In this document: positions 1 through 11,984 of the stretch, in pieces
How positions within the stretch are numbered: position 1 is the stretch's first letter
How the letters are laid out: each line of letters begins with the position of its first letter
NCBI RefSeq assembly: GCF_000247695.1
Contig: NW_004624752.1
Span: 1,306,990-1,370,989, forward strand
Reading direction: 5' to 3'
Length of the DNA: 64,000 nt
DNA from: Heterocephalus glaber
Taxonomy: Eukaryota > Chordata > Mammalia > Rodentia > Bathyergidae
Position numbers and translations under genes: made by a program
Notes under the pieces: generated by a model
Told to the model about the DNA's origin: nothing
Seen by the model: only the letters and a program-made list of their open reading frames with translations
The model's database searches: none

Positions 1-716
<716 letters not shown>

Positions 717-1235
717 GCCTATTGTGAAAATCCTGTGAAAATTTCTCATGTAGTGGAGACCTGTAGGAGTAATTAATTTTAAAAAGCTTAATGTCAGTAT
801 TTCTCCATAAAATTTCCAGAAAATACAGTTCCAGATAGAGATATCCTAAAGTATATGTATTATGTATTTTTCAGCAAATCACTCGGTAAATCACCTAAAT
901 ATCTGGATTATATATCTGTAGTGTTTAGAAATATTGAGTTGACATAATTAGATATTTTTGTGTACCTTTGAGCTTAAGCATGGTGAAATGAACTTTTTAC
1001 TGTCAAGTAGAGTTAGTATTTATATAATTTTTGTATACTCTACAATTAAGAGGTTTAGGTCACTAAAAAACTTAATTTTGTTAGTTGCTTTTTGTTAATT
1101 GTTGGGATTTTGGCATTACCTTTGTTTTAAATTTTTGGTGTGTACACTCTGTATTCTGTGTAACAAGATATTTTTGAACTTGATGCCATATTTTATGTTG
1201 ATATATATTTTCAGAGACTTTCTAACATGTGTTTT
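717..1235. other. AT-rich flank downstream of the zinc-finger relic
   Basis: No coding potential is visible. Position and composition fit the 3' untranslated region of the original zinc-finger exon, but I cannot point to a convincing polyadenylation site. Confidence 0.4.
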
Positions 1236-1326
1236 GATTTTTGGTTCTTTTTGTACCAGGGACCAAACTCAGGACCTCACACTTGCCAGGCAGGCTCAAT
1301 GCCACTGCGTTAAATCCCTGGGCCTG
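1236..1326 (-). mobile_element. ID-type SINE, reverse orientation, diverged
   Basis: The + strand shows a short T-rich run followed by GTACCAGGGACCAAACTCAGG and ending in TTAAATCCCTGGGCC. This is the reverse complement of the ID body with degraded box A and box B. It is more diverged than the copy at 20377-20454, so probably older. No clean target-site duplication was found. Confidence 0.75.
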
Positions 1327-2099
1327 AATATGTGTTTCGGACAGTTAATTTCACACAACTTGTAGATTAGCATGTTGTATTTCTCATATTGTGACAAGAT
1401 ACCTGCTTGTATCCCAACATTGTATATTATATCATGTACATAATTTTGGCTATTTTTTTAGGGCCATTGTTATCATTTACATAAAATTTTGTTTTACCAT
1501 CAAAAAGAAAAAGAAAAAGCAGCTGTGTTTATTGAAGTTAACAGGGAAGGTGAACTGAGAATAAGTAGGTAGCATGAATGGGGAAGGAAGCAGTGCCTGG
1601 GCAGCCAGAGAACAGGAAGAAGATGAAGAAGAGGGAGGACAAGGAGGAGGAGGAGGAGGAGGAGGAGGGGGAAAAGGAAAAGGAGGAGGAGGAGAAAGTA
1701 GATTTAAGTAGATTTTTGGATCTCAAAGATTTGCATCCCATTCAGGGCACCTCTCATTGGATCTCTCTGGATGTGATTGACAGGGTGCTGAGTCATCTCA
1801 AGGGTATCTAGTGTGCAGGACTTTCCTGTAATTCACTCTGTTGCAATAATATACATGACAGGCAGTCCCTATCTGTGAACCTTTAATGAAGTTCCAATGG
1901 GGAAAAGGTTAGTGTAGGTCCGACCACAGGACCTAACACACATATGCTCTGGCATGGAGCTGTAGAAGTTTCTTGAGTTTTGTTATTCTTATTTTTGCTT
2001 TTCCTAGAATAATGGAAGGAGGATTGGCCCTGAGGTGCTGCCCATAGTCAGGTGAATGGACCGAAGAGTGGTCCTACAGCCCCAATTGTTCTACTTGCA
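1327..2099. other. Non-coding interval with a purine-rich tract
   Basis: No gene is recognised. An open frame at 1578-1811 owes its length to the GGA-rich tract (Glu/Lys-rich translation) and is not supported as a gene. Confidence 0.5.
1636..1697 (+). repeat. (GGA)n / GGAAAA purine-rich simple repeat
   Basis: Tandem GGA triplets with an interspersed GGAAAAGGAAAA stretch. The strong strand asymmetry (all purine on +) is typical of a microsatellite and could adopt triplex-type structures. Confidence 0.9.
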
Positions 2100-2342
2100 C
2101 TAAGCTGGCTCCAAGGAGGGGCAGCATGGCAGAGGGGCATGGCTGCTCACATCATGGCAGATGGGAAGCAGAGGCAAAAGGCATAAGCCTTTCCAAGCCA
2201 TGTTCCCAGTGCCTCCCTTCCAACCAGACCCCACCTCCTAACAGCAAATCCGCTCTAAGCCCCCATGATCCAATCACCTTGCCAACGCTTTGCCTATGGA
2301 CACAGGAGGCTCTTGGGGGACATCTAGATATAAACCACAGTG
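2100..2342 (-). repeat. 3' LTR of the minus-strand MaLR element
   Basis: The reverse complement starts TGTGGTTTATATCTAGATG and carries the usual GGAGGTGGGGTC block. The end away from the internal region is truncated, leaving it shorter than the roughly 370 bp of its 5' partner. Confidence 0.7.
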
Positions 2343-2824
2343 TTCCACCTCTGGCCTCCCGAAGACCCGTGTGCATCCCTTTAATCCAAAGTGCATTTAG
2401 TCCGTCTCTAAGAATCGCCAGTGTCCTATGTGTCAGCCTTGTTGAAAAGTCCAAGTCCAGAGTCTCCCTGATACCAACTCAACACTGTGACCCCCGTAAA
2501 ACGAAAACAGAAAGTTAAACCATCCTGATAAGCAATGGCACAGGACAAACATTCCCATTCCAAAAAAAGATAGATGAAGAGATGATAGAAACCAGTAAGA
2601 TTAAAGCAGGACTGAAGCCCAGCTGGGCAAACATGAGCTCGCCGAACTCCAAGTCCAGCACCTTAGCAAGCTGCGGCATTGCTGATAGTTGGAGCCCTCA
2701 GGACCTCTCTCTCGGCCTGGCTTTACTCATTTCTTGCAGCTTTACTCAGTAGACATTCCTCATTCTTGGATTTTCCAACTTCCTATAGTCTCTACTACAG
2801 TTTCAGCTTCACACACTCACTCCC

Positions 2825-3584
2825 TGTTTTGGCTTGGGTCTAGATATCCCCCCACCCCAAAGCCTCATGTGCCCATTGACAGGTCCTCCAAGTCGGACCC
2901 CGCCCAGGCAGACCCACTCCCCGCATGCACAGGAGCACAGAGATAACAGAAAGCCAGCAGCCACCCTGCTGCTCTCACCATTGCCCTGTTTATCAGCCAG
3001 CCCCAGGCCCATCACCCACGGGGCTCTAAAGTTTTCCACCCTCTTGACCAGTGCCCCTCCCCTACCTAAACTGCCCCATATCAACCACAGGCACCCTCCT
3101 CTCAGTGCCAATGCCCTTCTCGCCCTTGGCTCATCTGCACCCAGATGGCAATAAACTCATCGCATGTTGCTTAGACTTTGCCTGCTTCAGTGGTCTCAAC
3201 CGTGCCTTGCTCTGACCTTACACTCATAAGTGGGGCTTTTCAGAGGTGGCTGGATTTAGGGTGTGTGAATGTGGATCAAGGGTGTGATACTGTGACTAAA
3301 GGGGGGATAATGGAAGCCCCACTTTGGGTGTGGGTAATAACAATCAATAGGTTTATACCCTGGATGGGATATAAGAGCAAAAGAAGGAAGGTGAGCCCAC
3401 TGCTGCTGCTTGTTCCTTCACTGCTGCCCTCTGTCTTGCTGTGGACTGTTTCTCCTCTGCCCTGTCCCTAGGCCATGCCTCTCTTCCTTGGAGCCAGCTA
3501 ATTGTGGACTGAAACCTCTACACACTATGAGCCAAAACAAACCTTTCCTCCTAGCTTTGGTATTTTGTCTCAGCACTGCCCAGC
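2825..3584 (+). mobile_element. Plus-strand MaLR solo LTR inserted in the minus-strand MaLR, itself interrupted
   Basis: The LTR starts TGTTTTGGCTTGGGTCTAG at 2825 and resumes at 3227 with GGAGCCAGCTAATTGTGGAC and GAGCCAAAACAAACC near the end. A 5-bp direct repeat CTCCC at 2820-2824 and 3585-3589 fits the ERVL/MaLR target-site duplication size. The minus-strand internal sequence continues on both sides, so this LTR is the younger one. Confidence 0.75.
2868..3222 (+). mobile_element. Class I-like ERV solo LTR nested in the MaLR LTR
   Basis: This 355-bp block starts TGTGCCC and ends CTTACA. It is flanked by a 4-bp direct repeat CTCA (2864-2867 and 3223-3226) and has AATAAA at 3150-3155 about 70 bp before its end. 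These are the hallmarks of an LTR with gammaretrovirus-like insertion. It splits a MaLR LTR whose two halves rejoin if it is removed. The exact family is not recognised, and the strand is inferred from the polyadenylation signal. Confidence 0.65.
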
Positions 3585-4519
3585 CTCCCCAGCCTTCTTT
3601 TGAAATCTGGGTGGAAGCCTCCATGATTCTGTAACTCTTGCATTCTGCATGACTGTAAAACCAGCATCACATGGATGACACCAAGGTCTGCTGCCAGATC
3701 TGGCAGTATCCAGCCTCCCTTGTATCATGGTTATAGAAGTCTCTGAGTCCCTGGATGACTGAGAAGTATGAACCTAATCCTGGAAAACAAATTCTCTAGG
3801 AGGCCTTTCTTGAGCAGGGTGCTCTGGGGGCTCTTTCTCAAAGCAAAGTCTTTAACTTTTTGCAATGTTGAGCCTGAGAAGTGTGGAGCTTTGCTGGTTC
3901 CTCACATACCATCAAGCCATTTTTCTATTGTCCTGTTGTAAACTTCCTGGGTTCTTTCTAATGCTAATCTTTTCAGCAGCCAAACTTTGCCCTATCTTTA
4001 CAGCCCCCAACTTTATAGGAGCTTCCATTCTTCCATTCAAAACTTTTAAAATAATTTAACTGGGCTGTTTGCCCTTGATTCTCAAAGCAGAACTGGCTAA
4101 AAGTCCATAGAAGTACCCATGCCACAGCCTAAATGTTGGGCTGCCTCCATCAGATTAATTGATCCACTGCCCTTAATCTCAGTCTCCTGAAAAGTCTTAG
4201 GACACGAATAAAATACAGATGAATTTTCCACCAGAGTATAATACACAGTGCCTGGAATCCATTTGCCAGTGGAGTCCTTGTTCTCAACTGAATCCTTTTA
4301 ACCCTCGTCTTTTCCATCTGCTTCATTCTCAGCTTTTTGATTTTCTCAGATCTGGCCAGAAGCTCCCATCAAGCTTGACTGACATCATTCTAGGGCTGCT
4401 TCCCCAGTCAGCATCTTCAAACCTTTCCAAATTCCTCTTGAGAGCCAGTTCCAAAGGCTTATTAAACATATGGTCAAGTATAGTCAAAGTGACAACCCCA
4501 TTTCTCTGGTACCAAAATC

Positions 4520-4886
4520 TGACTTAGTCAATTTCTTTGTTGCTGGGACACAATACCCTACTCCTGCAAATTAAAGGAACAGTTTATTTTGGCTCATGTC
4601 TGCAGTCCATGGTCAGCTGGTTGCAAGGCAGAACAGCGTGACACAGGGCTTGGGAGAGAAGAAGCTGTTCACAGTATATGGATAGGAAGCAGACAGGTCA
4701 AGGAAGGAGCTGGGAAGAGAGATAAATCCTTCCAGCTATGCCATCAGGAACCTTCCTCTTCTGACCAGATCTCATGTACCACCCTATAGCAAGCCAGCAA
4801 TAAGCCTCCATAATCAGTTACCTTCCCTGAGCCCCACATATGAGCTCCTGATGCTTTCAGGGATTATCCAGATCTAAACCACAACA
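4520..4886 (-). repeat. 5' LTR of the minus-strand MaLR element
   Basis: The reverse complement contains CAGCTGACCATGGACT followed by GAGCCAAAATAAA, the signature tail of these LTRs with the polyadenylation signal. Just inside the LTR (minus strand, about 4519-4500) lies TTTTGGTACCAGAGAAATGG, which fits the conserved start of MaLR internal regions where the primer-binding site lies. Confidence 0.8.
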
Positions 4887-7524
4887 GTCCCAGAATCACT
4901 GGCTAAGAAATGTCCCCAAACCAAGACTGTACAGGAATAAGAAGGGGAAGTAAGAAAAGAAGATGACAGGTAAGCAAAGAAAGGAAGTCATGTAGGGACC
5001 ACAGCAGGCCTCCATTTGCATCTCACTTTCCACCTGCATTGTCCACTCCCTTCCCTCCTCTTCCTGTTCCTCTGCATCACATGCCAGAGTGATACTTCCA
5101 GCCAACCAGCCCATGAGGACCAGAGGACTCAGCACCTCGCTTCTCTGGCTCCTGCACCACTGTGGGGTCCAGCATCTTCCCTGCATATCCTGCTTGGCCC
5201 CCAGGAGGTGCTGCCTGGGAGTCCGGGTTCTTCTACAAGAGTCTGTGTCATGAGGAGGCAGGAGGGAGACTAGGGAGGCCAGGAAAGCAGCTGGTTACAC
5301 AAAGGGACCTAGAGACTAGAATCAACTCATGCAGCCACTGAAAGTACCTGTTTTTCAGGAGCAAAAAAAGCAGGGGCAGGTAAGCTGTGGCCAGGGCATC
5401 CTGGGCTTTCTGCAGTGGTGACAGAGCAGGCTGCTCTGACTGCATGGCCTAGCTTTAGGGCCAGTCTCTGTTATCTGGACCCAGCCCGGGTGGCTGAGAG
5501 GGATGTGGCCTTCCAAGCGCAGGACCAAGGTCTTCCAGTCCACGGCTTGCACCAGAGGGCTGCTGGGGACTGGGCCTTTGTTCCCCATGAGAACTGACTG
5601 GCGAGGGAGGGGTGGCTCCCTGGAGCAAGGCCCCAGGTGTCCAGGAGCCATGACATGGGGTGGGTCAGGTGGTCAGGCTGAGCCCTGGCTGGGGACAGTG
5701 GAAGCTGGGGCAGGTTGGCTCAGCCAGGCAGACGGTACCTCCTGAAGGGCTTGGAGGCTGGTCATGTGTGTGGGGCTCATGTGGATTCTACCTGGAAGGA
5801 CGTGAGACTGAAGTTTTCTAAAAGACTGTCTTTAAGAATCCATGCCAGCCTCCCTGGAGCAGCTCCTTGTGCTCTCTAGTGCCTGTCCCCCAGCTTGGGG
5901 CGGGGCTTTTCTGCCACCCTCCCTCTGCCTCATCCTGTCCTGAGCCCCATTCTTTGAGACAAGCTCCTGAAAACTGATGCTTGATCTGCTGGACCATGCA
6001 GGTAGCTGTGAGGCTGAGGAACATGGTGTGACTGCACGTGTGGAAGGCAGACTGTGCGGATTGCTCCCCAACAGGCTGGCGCCCGGCGTGAGCTCAAGCA
6101 CTTCTCTGGGCCTCCAAGACAGTTCCAGACCCACAGGTGCTGGGAGAGGCCAGGATGCCCAGTGACCTTCCGCACACTAAGATCCTCAGAACCTGAGGCC
6201 CTTGGGCTCCCCACTGTGGGATTGGCCGTGTGGTGTTCACAGCTTTCTCCTTGTCTCCGCTTCCTGGAGCTGGGGGCTTGTGGGATCATGGCTGCCCATT
6301 GGCACCTCCTTTGAGGCATTGAGGTTTCCCCTAAGAAAACCCCTTGTTAGCACGTGGCAGGGATGGCGTGGAGGCAGTGGGATGTTGCACATGAGAAAAG
6401 GCTCAGCTAGGAAATGCTATTGTGTGCATTTTCCTACATGCAAAAGCAATTGGAATGAAATAAATTGAGCACATAAGCTTAAATATCCCATGGTTTCTCA
6501 TACGAAAACCCCAAAGTATTAATAAGTTAAAAAGCAAAATAAAAGATAGAAAATAGGAAATAGGGATCTCCCTATCTTTTGCAAATGGGAACGGGACCAG
6601 GAGATGGAGAGGAAAGGAAGGAGGGAAGGGGAAAGGGATGAAAAAGGTGATTCGAATGTGTTGCTCTGTACATGCACCAGCTCCCTGTGATGAGTGGAAT
6701 CCTTATGGGCCACAAACATGGAAAAGTCCTGACTGTGGGTGCCTGATCGTGCCGACCCTGGGGTTCTTGGGGAGAGTTAGAAATGGGAACCTGGGTCACC
6801 CAGACCTGAGGCTTAGGCTGTGGGCTGTAGCATGTGGCTCAGTTTGTGCAGTTTGGGTGTTGACTGTGTGGTAATGTCCTTTTCCTGGTCACCCCCAGGC
6901 CTGGAGCTCCACATGGCTCCCATGTCTCCATCACCAGGTAGCCAAGCATCCCCAGGGTCCTGAGCTCTGAGTTGCCTGGATCATCCCACAGCTGCAGAGC
7001 CCTTTGAAGTGGCTCCACCCCACCTGGGTCACCTACTCTCTGCTCCCCGTGGTGTCTGTCCAGCTTGGACCAGTGTCCTGGCAGAGGCGGGAACCTGCTT
7101 TTAAGGATGGCCCTGATGCTCAACCCCCTTCTGCCTCCCCAAACAGACCCTGGCCAAGTAGGGAGGTCCAAGTTTGAGCTCTAAGGGCCTGGGGAAGCTC
7201 TGAGAACCATGATCACACCTCCTTCCTGGCTGTCAGCCTTCATGGGGTGCAGGGCCTGGATGGATGAGGTTGGGTGAGGCCTTGCCCTGTGTTGGGCTGC
7301 AGGAACCACAAGTGGTCTACTGCCACTTCTCAGCTGCATTTCCTGCTGCTTTCTGGCTGTGTGTTGGGGATCCCAGGGGACCCATGAACTGATTCCTTAT
7401 GTAAATGGTGAGCTGGCACAGGGTGCAGTGGTGAGAGAGTCACCATTACCAAAATCACAGCCATGCTTGCCTCTGAGTGATGCAGACCCTGACCCTGCAC
7501 ACTGTCCCCATCTGGTCCCCACCC

Positions 7525-7600
7525 CCCATGGGAGTCAAAACCACAGTTCACAGATGGGAACCTAGGCCTGGAGAGTTGGAACCTTCCCGGGGTCTTTGTG
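7525..7600 (+). mobile_element. Possible MIR SINE fragment
   Basis: The order CACAGATGGGAACCTAGGC then GAGAGTTGG resembles the MIR core segment (ACAGATGAGGAAACTGAGGC...GAGAGGTTAAG). It is short and diverged, so tentative. Confidence 0.35.
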
Positions 7601-7688
7601 GAGCTGTCCTGTGCCTCCCTCCATGAGTGTTTTGTTTCCCTGGAGAACTGCGGTAAATACAGGGTCCCTGTCAACAGTAAATAAACCC

Positions 7689-7723
7689 GGGGAGGGGTGG
7701 GGCTGGCGGGGAGGGGTGGGGCT
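7689..7723. repeat. Two-copy G-rich tandem repeat
   Basis: The 16-mer GGGGAGGGGTGGGGCT occurs at 7689-7704 and again at 7708-7723, offset by 19 bp. The runs of G satisfy the G-quadruplex pattern on the + strand. Confidence 0.8.
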
Positions 7724-8849
7724 GCAGGGAGGTCAAGCAGTCACTGGATTCCCCAACCTGACATCCTCGGCAACATTGACCAGTCCAGTTTCTTAGACGT
7801 TAGCCTGACACTGTGTGAGAGAGCCCGATGCAGAGGACCTGGTGGTCAGAGCAGACACTTTCTAGAAGAGTTGGTGTGCAGGGCAGGGATGGGTGAGGGG
7901 CGGGGTAGTCTCGGGAGCTGGGGGCCTTGCTCAGCCAGAAGCCCAGGCGGCAGCTCAGGGAGGGGGTTGGCCACCAGCCCTTAAAGGACTGAACAAGGGG
8001 CGCTGTCCTGGGTCTGAGGGTCTGGTCCTCCTGCTGATCTGCCTGGGTTTCCCCTGCCAACACCCATGGGGATCCACTAAGGGTGAATGCTGGGGACCCA
8101 CGAGTGTGGTACACTCGGTGGCTAGCAGGGTCAGTTCTCTGGACGTGGGTCCGATTTCCATGGTAGAGTCAGCAGAAGGAGGCGAGAGGAAGAGCAGAAC
8201 ACAGCTCCCCAGAACCAGCTGGGCAGGGGTCCTTGGGGCTGGGGACAGGTCGGGAGGTGGCCCTGCAGACAAAGGATACTGAGCAGGTGGGGACATCCTT
8301 GGTGGAGACTCCTCTTAGGGAAGCTATAGCCCTTCTGGTTTAGTGCCTGGCACTTGCACCCACTGGGTGGGCAAGGACACCCCTAGGGGCCCTGGGAGCA
8401 GGTCTCTGAGTTGGGCGGGAACTACTTGGGCCTGCAGATGACAGGGATGGTGGTGGCAGGGCAGTGGCTTGTCCAGACCTGTGGGCAGCTTCCCAGCAGG
8501 TCCCATGTCCCTCCAACCAGCCAGGAGTGGTTCCATGCCTCCTCCAGTGGTGAAGATGGCATAGCCTGAGCGACTGGCAGGTACTACAGTCATCACCGGC
8601 AGGGTCACTGCAGGAGCTGGGGCGGAGGGTCCAGGGCTGACCTGAGTCTTGCCGCAGGTGGCAGAAGGTACCAGGGACTGTGGGAGCTGTGCTCTTTGAT
8701 GGGACCAAGGACAGGACTCAGCCTTTGCAGCCTCTCTCGATGGGAACCCCAGAGGCAGCGGCACTGTGATGGCCACTGCGAGGCGGATGGAGGAGGAGAG
8801 AGCAGACTGTGGCGGCCCAGATGCAGGTGAGCTAATGGATTGACACAGT

Positions 8850-9120
8850 CAGCAGTGAGCATTAAACAAACTATAAAATCCCCAGACCAAGAGCCACGCT
8901 GAGCTTCCAGGGTGAATCAGCCCAGCAGTAAATGGAGCCTCCGGGCCCTGCCGGAACCCTGCTGTCTGGAAGATATTACATCTCGTGGGTTTATTTTATT
9001 TTGACATCAAGGTTTTTGTAAGAAAACATTTGGCAACCTTTTACCCCCACTGAGTTTATCATTTTAGCTCACTTCCCAAGTGGAAGATGGGTTTTTAAAT
9101 AATCCACTAACAGCTGAAGA
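8850..9120. promoter_or_regulatory. Candidate conserved non-coding block
   Basis: An AT-richer patch within GC-rich DNA with no repeat signature, containing TGTCTGGAAGATATTACATC and a TTTATTTTATTTTGACATC stretch. The call rests only on composition and texture. Confidence 0.22.
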
Positions 9121-10404
9121 ATGTCTTGTTCACAGTGCAGCCACAGCCAGCTCCTACAGGGACACCCTGGACCTGTCATCTCCTGTCCCTCGGCAGTCCC
9201 CACCGCACACCTTCAGGGCGTGTCCTGCAATTGGGAGTGGCTCTGGGCAAGGGCACCATGGCGTCCAGCTCCAGGGCTAGGAGGCCTCATGCCACCTCAG
9301 GGCTGGGGCAGCCGGTGCTCTGCCCTCCTGGATTCTGGGGTGATTCTGCCCCTTGGGGCAGCGGTCTGGAGGACCCAGCCTGGTGGGGACCGTGTCTCCA
9401 CCCATGGCTGCTGCAGCTCCTAAGGGTGAGGGAGGAGCAGCTCCCAAGTGGGACATGCAGAGCTAAAAGCAGAGCTTGGGGACAGGGCTGGGACAGCCAC
9501 ACTGCTCCTCTTCTGGGCCTGGAGGTGCCTTCCTGTGAGGGTCTCAGTGCCCGGGAATGTCACTGTCACCTGAGTGGAGCCCTCTGGTCAGGCTCCCTGG
9601 CATCCACTCTCCGAGCTTCCTCCGGCTCTGGGCCATGGCCTCCATGGGGTGTCGCCTGGAGATGGTGCAGGGCTGGAGGGCTCTGCAACCCAGAGTCGGG
9701 AGGGCCCCGGCTGTCCTGCAGGCACCTGGCCCGGGGGAATCAGGGCAGACAGCTCATCCCACCTGGCTCAGCAGACACCTGCCACGCCCCCAGGACTCGG
9801 GGTTCCTTGAGTCCAGTGACCTGGGAGGTGACAAGGAGGCCCTCGCTCCCCACAGCCTCTTGTCCACCTAATACAGCACAGCCTCCCACCACAGAGTCTC
9901 GCCTTCTTCCTCCTGCTGCCTTCCATCAAGTGGATTTATGTTTTCCTTTATTTATAGGAAAATGAGACGCACCTTTAAAAGAGGGGAGACTGATTACGTG
10001 TAAGTGCAGCCAGAGACTTCGGCTTTTTGGGAGGAGCTGGGGCTGCCCTCCAGGAGACACCATGGAGAGCGAGGAGAGGTCACAGAGTTTGCCCATCCCA
10101 GGCTGGAGTTTCCTGTGTGGCCCTGTCCTATAGTCCACCGCCCGCCAGCCTGGGAGACACCAGGCAAAGGCATCCATGGGAAGGAGCTGCTGTTGCCTGC
10201 TTCTGCCTGTGTGCACATGTGGACCAGGCGCTTGGGAATTTCCTGCCCTCATAATCCCAGCTCTGAGGGGTCATGGGATCAATACTAAAACCCTGCCCTC
10301 TTGGAAGGCTGCCTGCTTTCCTATTGGAACTGGTTTTGTGCCTTTGCTGCCCTGGGGAGGAGATGACACCTCCTCTCGGGGAGCACCTGGTCAACACCAC
10401 GCTG

Positions 10405-10600
10405 GTGTACAAGAGGTGGTCAAAATATACTGTGAACTTTTAAATTAAAACAAATTATTACAGTACAAGACACATCGCCGTGAATCTTCCTCCAAAAAAA
10501 TACCCACCTTCCTTCCAACATACTCTTCCCACTTGCCACTGTCTGAAGCAGTTCTGGAAGTCTTCTTTCCTGAATATCTTTACAAGGTGTGATTCATTGC
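10405..10600 (-). mobile_element. Mariner-family DNA transposon relic, 3' end
   Basis: The minus strand of about 10585-10450 reads KEDFQNCFRQWQ followed by a Gly-Tyr-Phe-Phe-rich stretch and a stop. This matches the C-terminal pattern (DFQ.CF..WQ...C...GEYFEGD-like) of vertebrate mariner transposases. The + strand end at about 10405-10427 (TACAAGAGGTGGTCAAAATA) resembles a mariner terminal inverted repeat. The catalytic DDD region and the other end are not found. Confidence 0.6.
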
Positions 10601-10984
10601 GTCAAAAACACAGTCAATGCTGATGCTAAGAGCCATCAATGGAGAGACAGGCTCGTAGAAACATGGTACTGTGTCCTCATCCACCTTGTTCACCGAATCC
10701 GGCACCATGCTACTTCTGTGGTATCTCGACGCCTCTGCTGTGTGCATCCTGCAGTCCTCTGCCACAGTCACCTGACCAGCCTCTAAGAAGACAGGCTCCT
10801 TCCTCGTGGCTATGTTCTTCTGAGCCCTCAACAGAACCACCTTTCGGGGCTTCTCCCTGGTAGCACAGGGGCCTCTAGCAGGGGCCTTCAAGCCCTCTAT
10901 CCTCTACCCTGCTGCAGAGCCATCCCTCACTTCCAGGGACTCTCTCAGCAGTTCCTGCCCTGGTACCCATTGTCTCTCATTCAT

Positions 10985-11245
10985 CTGTGAGGCTGTTTCA
11001 AATGGCCACAGGCCAGATGTCTGTGAACAACAGAAACTTCTCATGGTTAAGGTCATGGCCTGGCGGACTCAGTGTCTGCAGATGAGGCCTTCTCACTGTG
11101 CTCCTGCCTGGCAGGGACAGTCAGGCACTGGACCCATGATGGGATCCCACTCATGACGTGTACACCCCAGAGGCACCCTAACCTCCTTGCGGTGACGATC
11201 TCACACACGGACTTTGGAGGGAGATACAATCAGACCACAACAAAC
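10985..11245 (-). mobile_element. MaLR (MST/MLT1-like) LTR fragment, reverse
   Basis: The + strand contains AACAACAGAAACTTCTCATGG, then GATGAGGCCTTCTCACTGTG, then CCTGCCTGGCAGGGACAGTC. This is the antisense order of an MST/MLT1-type LTR. It is badly decayed and no flanking duplication was found. Confidence 0.5.
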
Positions 11246-11587
11246 TCCACACCATGTGGAACGCACGGCCAGGTCACCTGTGACTGTGTGGATGTTGCCA
11301 AGCTGACTTCTACCCCCACGGACGGAGCAGTGTCTGAAATGCACTGTGGGCACTCGATGCAGCCATGAGACCCGGTAGATGTGAGACAGACACGGCTGTG
11401 GCTGGTATAATTGGAGAGCCGCACCGCGAACTGCTTTATAAGTAGGAAATGTGCCCTTCCCTCTAAAACAGTGATGAGAGTGTGGTTTGGTGAATGCAGA
11501 CAGTGGAGTGACTTACTGTCATTACCAGGTGTCATGCACAGCCTGGCTCTGAGTGCTCGCTTCTTTCACAGAGGTGGCAGCAAGGTA

Positions 11588-11984
11588 GGATGATCGCTAA
11601 CCCGACTCCATCTTGAGCCTCAACACCAGTTTGTACCTGTGCTTGGACGAAGCACCCCAAATCCCTGGATCCTGTTTGGCAGTAAACTTGCTGTAGTTGC
11701 AGGGTGTTTTGTAGCTCACCTAGTGTGTGAAACTTCCTTGTGTCCCCCTCTCCCCCCTGAAACTAGCACGGTATTGCTTCTGTAAAATTTCTCTTGCTCT
11801 CCCCTTGAGCCCTTCCCAACTGAAAGCATGATTTAAAAGGAGAAATCGAACCAGAAATCTCTCAGGGCCAAGAGAACTTTCCGGGCACTAGCCCTCTCTT
11901 AGCCACTGGCTTTAATAAACGAACTCCAATCTGACGCAGAGCGTGGCACATCTCTATTGTTCTAACTCGCTCGTCCATAACAGT
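11588..11984 (+). mobile_element. Class I-like ERV solo LTR
   Basis: The block opens with GATGATCGCTAACCCGACTC and contains AATAAA at 11914-11919. It then has a U5-like segment (CTCTATTGTTCTAACTCGC) and ends near CCATAACA. The order of a pyrimidine-rich U3, a polyadenylation signal and a short U5 is that of a gammaretrovirus-type LTR. A 9-bp direct repeat AGCAAGGTA (11579-11587 and 11985-11993) brackets it, longer than the usual 4-6 bp. No internal retroviral sequence adjoins it. Confidence 0.6.

Larger units (their letters stand above)
2100..4886 (-). mobile_element. Minus-strand MaLR (ERVL-related) provirus relic, LTR-internal-LTR, interrupted by a nested LTR
   Basis: Read on the minus strand, an LTR (4886-4520) begins TGTTGTGGTTTAGATC and is followed by internal sequence (4519-3590), a foreign insertion (3584-2825), more internal sequence (2819-2343) and a second LTR (2342-2100). 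The internal parts align by eye, segment for segment, with the complete element at 54940-57285. An example is the shared GTGTCATCCA followed by the GGAGGCTTCCAC block. The summed internal length (about 1.4 kb) agrees with the 1.48 kb of that element. MaLR elements are non-autonomous and no retroviral gene is readable. This is an inert old insertion. Confidence 0.82.
4887..10404. other. GC-rich single-copy interval without a recognisable gene
   Basis: Many overlapping open frames of 60-279 codons occur on both strands, the longest at 9126-9965. None shows a recognisable domain, signal peptide or repeat structure, and competing frames cover the same DNA. I found no convincing exon bounded by splice sites and no CpG-island promoter. 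An AT-rich patch at about 6440-6560 and the block at 8850-9120 stand out from the background. Confidence 0.5.

Noticed and set aside
1578..1811. Glu/Lys-rich open frame
   Set aside because: Produced by the (GGA)n microsatellite.
8324..8776. Minus-strand 150-codon frame considered as an exon of a proline-rich protein
   Set aside because: Compared mentally with proline-rich testis protein families without a match. A second frame is open over the same bases.
9126..9965. 279-codon open frame in GC-rich DNA
   Set aside because: Overlaps several other open frames on both strands. Composition is Pro/Ser/Gly/Leu-rich as expected from GC-rich DNA, with no domain or exon boundary support.
4887..10404. 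Search for a CpG-island promoter or first exon
   Set aside because: CpG is sparse despite high GC. No cluster with a plausible start exon was found.
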